Below are positions 40,938-50,446 of a DNA stretch of 64,000 nucleotides, piece after piece. Under the pieces are notes generated by a model. The model was not told where the DNA came from. It did no database searches and was given only the letters and a program-made list of their open reading frames with translations. The DNA comes from Flaccisagitta enflata. Taxonomy: Eukaryota > Chaetognatha > Sagittoidea > Aphragmophora. The position numbers and the translations under genes are program-made. The stretch spans positions 110,422,001 to 110,486,000 of the forward strand of contig OZ231126.1 of NCBI GenBank assembly GCA_965153355.1, written 5' to 3'. Each line of letters opens with the position of its first letter. Position 1 is the first letter of the stretch.

Positions 40938-43595
40938 CAGTACCGGAATCAAAGAACTGGTGATAAGGAGGGAAGCCATATCTCTCCAATTACAAGGATA
41001 TGAGATCTGAAATTTTTCTGTGGTGTGCACCTATAGTACCCCCACCCCCCGTAAGGGTTTGGAGCTGTTCCGGGCATTTTTTGTTTTTGGTTGTCAAAAT
41101 TTTTTTATTTCTTAAAATCACTATTGTAGGCCAAAAAATTTGTTTCAAAATTTTGTTTTTATCTTACATGTAGGCAATACCCAGAGCTACAAATTTCATT
41201 TTTTGAAAAATATTTTTGGCCAATTTTTAAGGAAATGGCACTAAAAAACCCAAAATTTCAAAAAAATGAAAAATTGCTATATTTTCTAAAATAATTGGCT
41301 TAGCATGGTAATTTTTGGCATGGAAGTAGTGCTGAGAACCCTCCATGTGTATGCAAAATTTCAACTCCCATATTTGAATTTTAAAAGAGTTATGGGATTT
41401 TGAAATTTTGATAATTTTTGGTAAAAAACATTTTTTCTTATAAAATTTTTTTTTGTGAACCATTTTTCATGAAATTTCATAGACAAACAAAGTAATTGAT
41501 ATTTTTTTGCTTCCAAAAAAAATTTGGGCACTGCGACCCCTTTAAAAAAATTTTTTTTTTCTCAAAAATTGCTAAAATTGGCTATTTTTCTAGGTTGAAT
41601 AAAAACTGTTCCTGTTATCCGATCAACTTCATTTTTGGAGGGATTATCAATCTACATCTGCAGTAACTATGTTTCAAATTTCAAGTAAATCGGATAAGTC
41701 GTTCCGGAAATATTCAAGTTCAAAGTGGAAAGGGCGAGCTAAAATCAATGTTTCTGTGGTATTTTAATGATAAGTCTTTATAGCTACAAGTGTCTTAAAA
41801 ATGAAATAAAGTCATTCCAAAATTGTTGCAAATAGGTGTGGAATATGTCCCTGCAGTATAATCAACCAAAATTTTTGGACTGTGTTAGGCACCAGTCTGT
41901 GTAAATGCTTCTTTTTATATTTTGCCACATTTTGGGTGTAACGCATAACACTATATCTCACTTTTGTGGTATTACATGTGATTAATAACCTCTAATTTCC
42001 ATTCATTTAATCATGCTTTTGCTAATAAATATTTGCTTAGCAAAAAATGATTTTGAATTTTTTTGCTGTTTTAGTGTAATGCTAGTCTTATTACCTTCAT
42101 TTCAAATTTGTGGTATAGTAGTCCAAGCTATGATAGACAGATGTCCCCAATTTATTATCTCATGACGTTGTTAATAAATTTTACGAAATAAGAAAATGAT
42201 TTTAATTTTTGTTATTTTGGGTGTAACTATACAACAATATTTCATCCTCAACATTTTGTGGCATAGCAGTCCATGATGCTAGACAGATGTCCCCTCTAAA
42301 ATTATTCATTTCCGTCACACTCTTGCTAATAATAATTTTGTTTAAATGGCAAAATGCGATTTTTGAATTTTTTAAGCTGTTTTTGGGGTGAATGCATATT
42401 GCTTTGCCATCCCCTTCCCCAAAGTTTCTGTGCTTAAAGCGTGACGGAAATGAATAAATTTTGGGGGGGACATCTGTCCTATCATGGACTACTATGCCAC
42501 AAAACTTTGGAGATGACATTTCAAGTTATCACATTACACCCTCAAAAACAGCTTTTAACAAAAACTCGCATTTTCTGCCATTTTAAACCAAAAATTTTGT
42601 GCTTAAAGTGTGATGGAAATGAATCATTTTTTGGGGGGACACCTGTCCTATCATGGACTACTATGCCACAAAATTTGGGGATGGGGACATCGCTTATTTA
42701 TGCATTACACCCCAAAACAGCTTAAAAAAAACTAAAAATCGCATTTTTGCCATTTTAAACCAAAATTTTGTGCTTAAAGAGTGACGGAAATGAATAATTT
42801 TTTGGGGGGACATCTGTCCTATCATGGACTATCATGCCACAAAAATTTGGGATAGATGTTGTTTAATATGTGACACCCCAAAATATTTAAAAATTCAATA
42901 AAAATCACATTTTTTGACATTTTAAACCAAAATTTTTGTGCTGAAAGCGTGATGGAAATGAATAAATTTTTGGGGGGACATCTGTCCTATCATGGACTAC
43001 TATGCCACAAAAATTTGGGAGATGGGGATGTCGTTTAATATGCAGTGTTACACTTAAATGTATAAAATGCCAAAAAAGGCATTTTGCAGTTTTTTTGGTG
43101 CCTATTTTAGATGACCAGAAATCCAAAATTTTGGTTATTATGCTGCAGGGACATATTCCACACCTATTTGCAAAAATTTTGGAATGACTTTATTTCATTT
43201 TTAAGACACTTGTAGCTATAAAGACTTATTATTAAAATAACACAGAAACAGTGAGATTTTAGCTCGCCCTTTCCACTTTGAACTTGAATATTTCCTGAAC
43301 GACTTATCCGATTTACATGAAATTTGAAACATAGTTACTGCAGATGTAGGTTGATAATCCCTCCAAAAATGAAGTTGATCGGATAACAGGAATAGTTTTC
43401 ATTCAACCTAGAAAAATAGCCAATTTTAGTACTTTTGAGAAAAATTTTTAAGGTCGCAGTGCCTGTTCTTTTTTGAAGCAAAACTATCATCATTTTTTTG
43501 TTCATGAAATTTCATGAAAAATGGTTCACAAAATATTATAATATTTTACAAAATATCAAAATTAAAATTCATAACTCCTTAAAAATTATGTAAAG
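40938..43595. mobile_element. family D fold-back element, copy 1 (right end decayed)
   Basis: Starts at a TA target (40,936-40,937) with CAGTACCGGAATCAAAG. The left arm (to ~42,415) is mirrored by the right arm, which reads back through GATCGGATAACAGGAA, GACACTTGTAGCTATAAAG and related sequence. The centre is built from inverted ~175 bp units carrying ATCATGGACTACTATGCCAC and GGACATCTGTCC. The right terminus is lost near 43,595. No protein-coding capacity. Confidence 0.85.
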
Positions 43596-43663
43596 CTGGA
43601 GATTAGCATGCACATTTAATAGGTGCACCTATACAATTGCATGTTTACATGTCCTGCGCATAG

Positions 43664-43792
43664 TTTTTTTAGGTGCGACAAAGCACCTCTTTAACTGGCT
43701 GTGTCCATTGGTCGGTCAGTTGGTCGATTGGTTGGTTGGTTAGTTAGTCGGTAACGCATTCGTTCGACGATCCACACGTCGCATCTTATTGG
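43664..43792 (-). repeat. family B short element
   Basis: In reverse: CCAATAAGATGCGACGTGTG, ATCGTCGAACGAATGCG, an AACC/GACC/CGAC tetranucleotide core, GGACACAGCC, AGAGGTGC, and the hairpin AGGTGC-TTTGTC-GCACCT followed by AAAAA. Partner copy at 61,866-61,992. Confidence 0.75.
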
Positions 43793-43882
43793 CCTACATG
43801 ACCTTGTTTATTATGCATTTGCATGTTCATGCAAAATTACCGATTTGTAACTGCATTGACTTTATCACTTCCAACACGCGCA

Positions 43883-44084
43883 TTTTTAGTCGCGTGCTAC
43901 GTAACTCTACAACCCGCTTTGTCGGTCCGTCAGTCCATAGGTCCGTCCGTCGTCCGTCGTCCTTTGCTTTTCGGCGTCTTTGGGGTTTGGCGCCATATCT
44001 GCCAAATCATTCGCTACAACCAAATTACTATTTTCCCCTGCCCACCCGCACACGACTAGGGTAGCCGTGTATCCGGCCTTGTTA
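43883..44084 (-). repeat. family A element
   Basis: TTTTTAGTCGCGTGCTACGT end, then CCGCTTTGTCGGTCCGTCAG core, CCTGCCCACCCGCACACGAC, and GTATCCGGCCTTGTTA. Confidence 0.85.
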
Positions 44085-44130
44085 CCCTAAACGTTACAGT
44101 TTTTCGCAGTTTTTGCAGTTTTTTGCAGTT

Positions 44131-44200
44131 AACAAGGCCGGTTAAACAGTAAACCCAGTCGGTTTGGCAGGAGCAGTGATGAAGAGGTCACTACGTTATT
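44131..44200 (+). repeat. family A element, 5' fragment
   Basis: AACAAGGCCGGTTAAACAGT and CCCAGTCGGTTTGGCAGGAG, lying 47 bp from the previous copy in head-to-head orientation. Confidence 0.55.
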
Positions 44201-44226
44201 AAGGCTAAGAGATTTAGACCCCCCAA

Positions 44227-44442
44227 AACAAGGCCGGATACATTGTCACCCAAGTCACATGCGGATGGGCAGGGGCCATGATTGAGGTCACTTGATCATT
44301 TGGGTATGAGGCGTGAGGCCAAAAACCACAGAATCCCCCAATAAAAGTAAAGTGTAACGGACAGACGGACCAACAGACGGATGGTCCGACAGAAGGACGG
44401 ACCGACAAAGGGGGGTATAAAGTCACGTAGCACGCGGCTTAA
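44227..44442 (+). repeat. family A element
   Basis: AACAAGGCCGGATACATTGT start, GCGGATGGGCAGGGGCC, GACCGACAAAGGGGGGTATA, and a degenerate terminal hairpin (AGTCACGTAGCACGCGGCTT). Confidence 0.8.
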
Positions 44443-44561
44443 GAATTTACAAGTGAGACTCTCAGACTAACAGATGGACATGGTGATGTACAGAGTCACG
44501 ACCAAAAAAAGGGCCAGTAGGCGAATACTGAGTCCAAGTTGCATCAATCAACAAATCTATG

Positions 44562-44804
44562 GGGCTTTTTCTAGTCAGAAACGATCGCGTTTTGAACGGG
44601 CCACTTGGTCGCTTGCTACGTTCGTTCACTCGCACCGCTCACTCCGCTCACTCGCTCTGCAGTGCTCGCTCCGTTCATGGGCTCGCTCACTCACTTCGCT
44701 CACTCTCTCATGGGACAGTTGAAATTCTTGAATATGTGTTCACACTGTTATTACGTTCAATGGGAACAAACGCGTTTTTCATGCTCACTAGAAACACACC
44801 CTTA
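44562..44804 (+). repeat. family E MITE-like element
   Basis: Reads CGATCGCGTTTTGAACGGGC, then CTCGCACCGCTCACTCCGCT-type repeats, CATGGGACAGTTGAAATTCT, AACAAACGCGTTTTTC and CTAGAAACACACCC. The outer ends GGGCTTTTTCTAGT and CTAGAAACACACCC are inverse to each other. Confidence 0.8.
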
Positions 44805-46139
44805 GACTAACCAATCTATCCACCAACAAACGGATAGACAATACAACTTTATTGAGTCCTCTGGCAAAAAAATAAAAAAAAAGAAAGAAACAATAACTAT
44901 TGGTGTTATATCGTAAATTATATCTGGATAATTTGGCAATAATTTATGATCCTTTTTATGTTCATTGACATTTATCTGACATGTAAAAACAGATTTGCTT
45001 AGCGGACATTGTAGAAAATTGCAAAACGGTTGACATCGACAAACAACATTTTCTCGGTATGAATGAAAGTCTGTTGAAAGATTGTCACCAGATTTTGTTT
45101 TTAGCCACTTTTTCGTCGGTCAGTCGGTTGGTCGATCGGTCGTTCATAACATTGTTTAAATAGTGTTATCTAATAAAAAGGTGTTTCCAATTATTCCAAA
45201 TTCATTTAAAACATTCTCGTTTGTCTGCCTGATTGTCTGTCTGTCTGTCCATCTGCCTGTTCAACTTTTTTCTGAAAGTTCCGAAAAAACAAGTATTTCA
45301 ACGTCTGAAAAAAGTGCAACATTGCATGAGTACTGCTCCTACACAGTGACAGTTGCAATAGCCAGATTGGTCTTATCTTAAAGAGCTGTTCAAACTCTTT
45401 TAAGTCAACTCAATCCGGGGTCTGTAGCTCAATTAATCTAGAAGCAATATTCTTCCAAAGATAATGTTTGCTTCTAAATGTTGATGTATGTTCCTGAGCT
45501 TGATGGTATAAACGCATTTTGGTCTGGGGCGGGGCGTAAAAGTACTTATACAATACACATAATATAATCTTGTCAAGAATTCCAAAGCTGGAGTGATGTC
45601 GTTCTATATATTTCCCAAAATGTAAAAATGATGAGATTAAAGGAATCAATAAACCAACTAGTTGGATTGAAACCAAAGCAATTGTTTTCGTTTATATCAG
45701 AAAAAAAGTAACCTTTATAGTCAAAACAAGGCCTAGCCATCTGCGGCTATCTGTAAGTTCACCAACGGAACCTTGTATACCAATTAAGCGTAAATGACCA
45801 AAGGATGCTTCAACTGACAAACCAACAGATGGACGGACAGACAACCAAGCCTACCAAATGACCTATGGATCTGCATTTAATTGGCGATAAATCATAAATA
45901 GATCAGCTGGCATATTTTGTTCATTCTCTCTCATACCAAGTTTCTTGTCCTTATTAAATAAGTGGACACGACTCACTCGTTCTTAAGTATTTAAACAATA
46001 TCAACTTGACGTTTCATAAAGAAAGTAGAGATATTCAAATAACCCATCAAAACTTTGCTATCTTGAACTCAATTACAGTTACGTTTTCGATTTTCCTCAT
46101 AAAAAGAAAAAGAGTATAAAAAAAGAGTTAACAATCAAT
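44805..46139. other. AT-rich non-coding DNA with element remnants
   Basis: There is no supported gene. GTCGGTCAGTCGGTTGGTCG at ~45,117 and CTGTCTGTCTGTCC at ~45,237 are tetranucleotide-core remnants. 45,726-45,870 looks like a decayed family A copy (CAAGGCCTAGCC, GATGGACGGACAGACAACC). An 88-residue minus frame at 45,410-45,676 is unassigned. Confidence 0.4.
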
Positions 46140-46320
46140 GAGAAGTGGAGCGTGGTGTAAAGGAGCGTGGCGTAGTACAACGTGACACAAGGCAGCGTGG
46201 CGTAGTGCAGCGTGGCACAAGGCAGCGTGGCATAGTGCAGCGTGGCGCAGGAGAGCGTGGCGAAGTGTAGCGTGGCGCAGGAGAGCGTGGCACAAGAGAG
46301 CGTGGGACGGTGCAGCATGA
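46140..46320 (+). repeat. 15-bp minisatellite AGCGTGGCNNAGNGC
   Basis: About twelve units such as AGCGTGGCGTAGTGC, AGCGTGGCACAAGGC and AGCGTGGCGCAGGAG, in pairs giving a 30 bp alternation. It ends 11 bp before the receptor ATG at 46,331. His/Ala/Leu-rich minus frames across it are artefacts. Confidence 0.9.
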
Positions 46321-46330
46321 AGTGGTTGAC

Positions 46331-46589
46331 ATGGCAATTTCTAGTGACTCATCAACAAAGACTTTTCAACCTCATTTCTTGCGAGACACAAACAATCTCT
46401 CAAACAAGTCGTGTAAAGATTTTCTTTTTAATTGCACCGTGAAACAAGTCATAGCAGACAATTACGGAGACACGATATTTTCGTCGTTGTGCTTTGTAGG
46501 AGTCGTTTTGAATGTTATCATTATTCTCGTCATTCAAAAGTCGATGCGGAGGAAAGGAAGGCAGAGTCAAGCGCATGTTCATCTCACAG
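46331..46589 (+). CDS. rhodopsin-like receptor, exon with N-terminus and TM1
   Basis: From ATG 46,331 the frame gives 86 codons plus one base to a donor ACAG/GTGTGG (46,590). The N-terminal ~45 residues carry three N-glycosylation sequons (NLS, NKS, NCT), as expected for an extracellular tail. TM1 is FSSLCFVGVVLNVIIILVI, followed by a basic loop QKSMRRKGRQSQ and the start of TM2. The last base joins the exon at 49,254 to make Ala, giving VHLT-ALALSDISVIL, the usual class A TM2 sequence, so the splice is well supported. A TAG at 46,268 limits any upstream extension. It is probably a cell-surface G-protein-coupled receptor; the ligand is unknown. Confidence 0.65.
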
Positions 46590-47472
46590 GTGTGGTACCG
46601 ACATCTAGAGATGATAGACATGATAGACATAGACATTAGCCTGTACCTAAATGACAAAAAAACAATAAAATTAACATTCTCCGAGCAGATCATGTTGTGG
46701 GACGGTCGAGGGCCTGTTAGTTCAGCCGTGGCTTTCAATTCTACTTTTAGGTGTACACCTTGCTTCTAACCTACAAACAAATCCCAAGAATTTCAAAGTA
46801 TTTAAATTTCAATGTTGACTGTAGTTTGAAATCTGCAGAAAAATAACAATTGCAGTCATTTTTCCTTTTTTGATATTCCATTAGAGGTGGTCAAAAGTGA
46901 TGTTCAAATGTCCTTGGAAACACCTTTCCTTTCAATTTCTTTGTGAAATCATTGAACTTTTCTTTTTTAAAAATATTTAGCGTGGATTTTGATAGAGTCG
47001 AGATTTTGGAAAAAAGAAAGCACTTTGTAGACTAGTTTTTCATGAAATTTCAAATCTGCAGTCAAAATTTTGATTTAACCAATTTGAAATTTTGTTTTTT
47101 GTGTTCCTATCTGAGTTCAAGGTAGCGCAGCCACCAGATCTAAGCTTAACTGGTCATCCCAGATCATGATCAGCGTGCCCAAATGCCTGCTTGGAGTAAT
47201 CAGCTAAAGAAGTGGAGTGGAACTGAAATAAGCAACCCCGAGGGCGATGTCTGAGACATGGGTGAATTCTCTGTGAAAGAGCATATTAGGGTAATTTTCC
47301 ATAATATTCATTGGGGATTTGAAATTTTTCTCAATTTCTTGTCAATTTGTCATGTTATTCAATGGGAATTTCGAGAATACCTGAAGAAGTGGTTAAATGA
47401 GACTAATTTGGTGAAGCTAGATTTAGGGCTGAGGCTGGTTGGGCTAAGAGGAAGCTGGTTGCAGACACAGTG

Positions 47473-47665
47473 GATTTGAGGCCTGAGAGGGCAGATTTGA
47501 GGCCCGAAAGGGCTGAGTTGGAACCTGAGAGGGCTGAGTTGGGGCTTGACAGGGCTGATTTGAAGCTTCAGGGAGAGGGGGGGATAGACGGACGGACGGA
47601 AGGACGAACATCTGGAAATTCACCCATGGCCCTCAGGACATCGGCCCTTTGGGGCCGCTGCCCAA
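47473..47665 (-). repeat. family C element, one-ended fragment
   Basis: Six or so GATTTGAGGCCTGAGAGGGC-type units, GGACGGACGGAAGGACG tetranucleotides, then GGCCCTTTGGGGCCGCTGCC, the element end. The opposite end is missing. Confidence 0.65.
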
Positions 47666-48297
47666 AAAGCTGAAAGTGATGACAATAGAAGCCCAAGACA
47701 GCTCCACAACATGAACTGCTCGGAGAATTTCGATTTTTATGTTTTTTGTCATTTCAGTACAGGCTAATAGACATGATTTCATGCGGATTTTAGTATCAGT
47801 TGAAAATCTGTGTAGAAAATGTCAAATTCCTTCGGTTCCATTAAGATAAGAGCCATATGAAAAGTGGAACAATATCCGTTACTATACCCAAACCGAAACA
47901 ATTAAAAGAGGGCCTTGTGAACCCTTCATGACTAGTTAATACGCGCACCACTCCTAGTTTTCCATAGAACAGAATCTGAAAAACATTGCTTCTCCATCTA
48001 ACTCACGAGCAAACTGCTTACCTAAGTAGTTAGGGCAATGATTGTTAGTTTTGTACCTGAAATTCAACAAATCACCCAAGGGTAACATTGTTAAGAAACC
48101 ATGCCCTTAGAGGATAGAATCGAGGTCATGCTTAATGCGACCGCCGGACATACTAATCCTAGGTACTGAGTAGTATGAAAAGTGGAACAATATCCCTCAC
48201 TATACCCAAACTCATATATACCATTGAGCCCCGCTCTGACGGACCAGCCACTAAAGGAATTCCACCAACAGATAATGGATGCAAAGTCCGTTGGAGC

Positions 48298-48470
48298 GGA
48301 ATTTAACTGTACTATTTTCGAAAATAAAATCTTCCCACCTCAAAACAAGAAAATACTTTGAAAATTTGCTACTCCTAGACAAACAAAGCTACTGACCCCA
48401 GATTGCTCCCATTCTAATGAGTTGAAACAACTCTTTCAAATGGGACCAATCTGGTTGTCATAGCTTTATT
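48298..48470 (+). repeat. direct repeat, first copy (~173 bp)
   Basis: GGAATTTAACTGTACTATTT through CTGGTTGTCATAGCTTTATT. The second copy at 48,789-48,960 differs at only a few bases; a third, partial copy lies near 48,970-49,020. Confidence 0.85.
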
Positions 48471-48788
48471 ATTATCACAAATTAAGAAAACCAGATTGCA
48501 ATGGCAATCATCACAGAAGAGTTTAAGTAAACATTTTATTGTTCTTAACAAAATGTAGCAAAGGATAACTCATCAATGTTTCACTTCACCTTCAACTGCA
48601 CCAGGACACACAAAAATCGAGTTTTGTTAGTAATCAAAGATTACAATTTGATCAAAGAATTTCTTGGTAGTGACTTTTTCTGACCATAAAATGTTCAAAA
48701 ATCAAAACTAAGAGATAGAATTTGTTCAATAGAAAATAGTCGTACCCTAAAAGAGCTCTTTAGACATTTTCAGCCTCCTTCCTCCTCT

Positions 48789-48960
48789 GGAATTTAACTG
48801 TACTATTTTCGAAAATAAAATCTTTCCACCTCAAAAGAAGAAAATACTTTGAAAATTTGCTACTCCTAGACAAAGAAAGCTACTGACCCCAGATTGCTCC
48901 CATTCTAATGAGTTGAAACAACTCTTTCAAATGCGACCAATCTGGTTGTCATAGCTTTAT
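48789..48960 (+). repeat. direct repeat, second copy (~172 bp)
   Basis: Near-identical to 48,298-48,470, offset 491 bp, inside the same intron. Confidence 0.85.
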
Positions 48961-49253
48961 TCGATTAGGAGCAGAACTCTTCCAAATGGGACCAATCTGG
49001 TTGTCATAGTTTTATTTGTTAAGGAGCAGAACTCTTCCAAAGTTGATGGTAGTTATCAGGTGGGAAGATTTTTTTGTGAAGATAGTAATAGGTATTGACC
49101 CAGGCGGTTCAGATATCTGAAAGATAATGCTCATGCAAATGGGTAGACTGGTGTAACCTCTCCAATCCATCTCCCCCTCATCCCTTGATATCCTACATTG
49201 CGGGTTCAACCATAATTCACCTATTTCCTATTTTCAATCTTCCATCCATACAG

Positions 49254-49712
49254 CATTGGCCCTCTCGGACATATCAGTGATCCTGGGTTCAATAGGAATG
49301 GCCGTCCTAAGTTGGAATTGTCAATTTTGCTCTCCTTGCACCCGATCAAACGTCCAATGTACGAGACTTTTTACATTTGTATTCTTCGCATTTCGACTTT
49401 TCACTTTTGTAAATCGTTCCATGCTACTTTACATATCTTACGTGAGAGCTTGGTCGCTGAAGAATCTAGCCAACGCGTTTCAGAGTCAAAATATGCGCCA
49501 ACGAAGAGTCGTGATAGATCTCATTTTCGTCACCACTTTTCTCGTGATTATCAATTTCATATTACTCGGATTTGTCTTGTTTTACATCCCCCTTTGGTTT
49601 GAAGTTCCAACATTTAAAGCTTTTGCTTGGTTTGGTATCATTAAAGCCACTCTGTGGATCGTCGTTGAATTTTCGTTGGCCATTTACGTTCTGTTTAAAC
49701 AACAACATCAGC
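49254..49712 (+). CDS. rhodopsin-like receptor, exon with TM2-TM5
   Basis: 459 bp between acceptor CATACAG and donor CAGC/GTACGT (49,713). In frame with the TM1 exon it encodes TM2 (ALSDISVILGSIGMAVLSW), a Cys-rich first extracellular loop (CQFCSPC...VQC), TM3 (LFTFVFFAFRLFTFV..LLYI), a loop with SYVRAWSLKN in place of a DRY motif, TM4 (VVIDLIFVTTFLVIINFILL), and TM5 (FGIIKATLWIVVEFSLAIYV) before KQQHQ. Class A receptors normally continue to TM6 and TM7, which I cannot find. The downstream DNA is crowded with element insertions (49,735, 50,149 and 50,447). The lack of DRY and the unusual loop suggest a diverged, lineage-specific receptor. Confidence 0.7.
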
Positions 49713-49734
49713 GTACGTCTGTCGATACAAACAC

Positions 49735-49987
49735 AGGGCGTGTTTCTAGTGAGCGCCAAAAACGCGTTTGTTCCCGTGAAACGCGATAACAGCGTGAACA
49801 CATATTCAAGAATTTCAACTGTCCCACGAGGGAGTGAGCGAAGTGAGTGAGCGAGCCCGTGAACGGAGCGAGCGAGCGAAGCGAGCGTAGCGAAGCGGAG
49901 CGCTGCGGAGCGAGTGAGCGGAGTGAGTGGTGCGAGCGACCGAGTGGCCCGTTCAAAACGCGATCGTCTTTGACAAGAAACGCCCCC
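49735..49987 (-). repeat. family E MITE-like element
   Basis: Begins GGGCGTGTTTCTAGTGAGCG and ends GACAAGAAACGCCCC. The core is GAGCGAGCGAAGCGAGCG-type. It sits 22 bp after the receptor exon's splice donor. Confidence 0.85.
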
Positions 49988-50148
49988 AAAGAATAATTAG
50001 GTAGGATATCCAATTTGTCTTAGCTGCACACTCTTAATGAGGGCTAAATCTGGTAAAGACACGTTCTACAATTTTTGTTTTTACTTATTGCCATTTTCAT
50101 GACGGAATCCTCGAGCTATAAATGTTTGTAGTTTCCGTTCATCAGTTA

Positions 50149-50395
50149 GGGGGCGTTTTTTAACGGGCCACTCGGTCGCTTGTTACGTTCGTTGGCATGC
50201 ACCGCTCACTCCACTCACTCGCTTTGCAGTGCTCTGTTTTGCTACACTCCCTTTGCTTGCTCGCTCTATTCACGGGCTCGCTCACTTACTTTGCTCACTC
50301 CCTTGTGACAGTTGAAATTCTTGAACATTTGTTCACGCTGTAAACGCGTTTCACAGGAACAAACGCGTTTTTCATCTTCACTAGAAACACGCCCT
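50149..50395 (+). repeat. family E MITE-like element
   Basis: GGGGGCGTTTTTTAACGGGC at the left, CTCACTTACTTTGCTCACTC inside, and CACTAGAAACACGCCCT at the right. CAGT occurs on both sides (CATCAGTTA / CTCAGTATC), possibly a short target duplication. Confidence 0.8.
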
Positions 50396-50446
50396 CAGTA
50401 TCATTCTCGAAGTGCTTTAATTGGAAATCATTTCCTGATCAACTTA

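Larger units (their letters stand above)
46590..49253 (+). other. 2.66-kb receptor intron, with family C fragment and direct repeats
   Basis: Starts GTGTGG and ends CCATCCATACAG. Contents: a family C fragment (47,473-47,665), direct repeats at 48,298-48,470 and 48,789-48,960, a shorter repeat AAGTGGAACAATATCC at ~47,860 and ~48,180, and AT-rich unique DNA. No other gene seen. Confidence 0.6.

Noticed and set aside
45410-45676. 88-codon minus-strand frame
   Set aside because: Plausible amino-acid mix but no recognised motif, no splice pair and AT-rich surroundings. It might be a LINE remnant; not enough to call.
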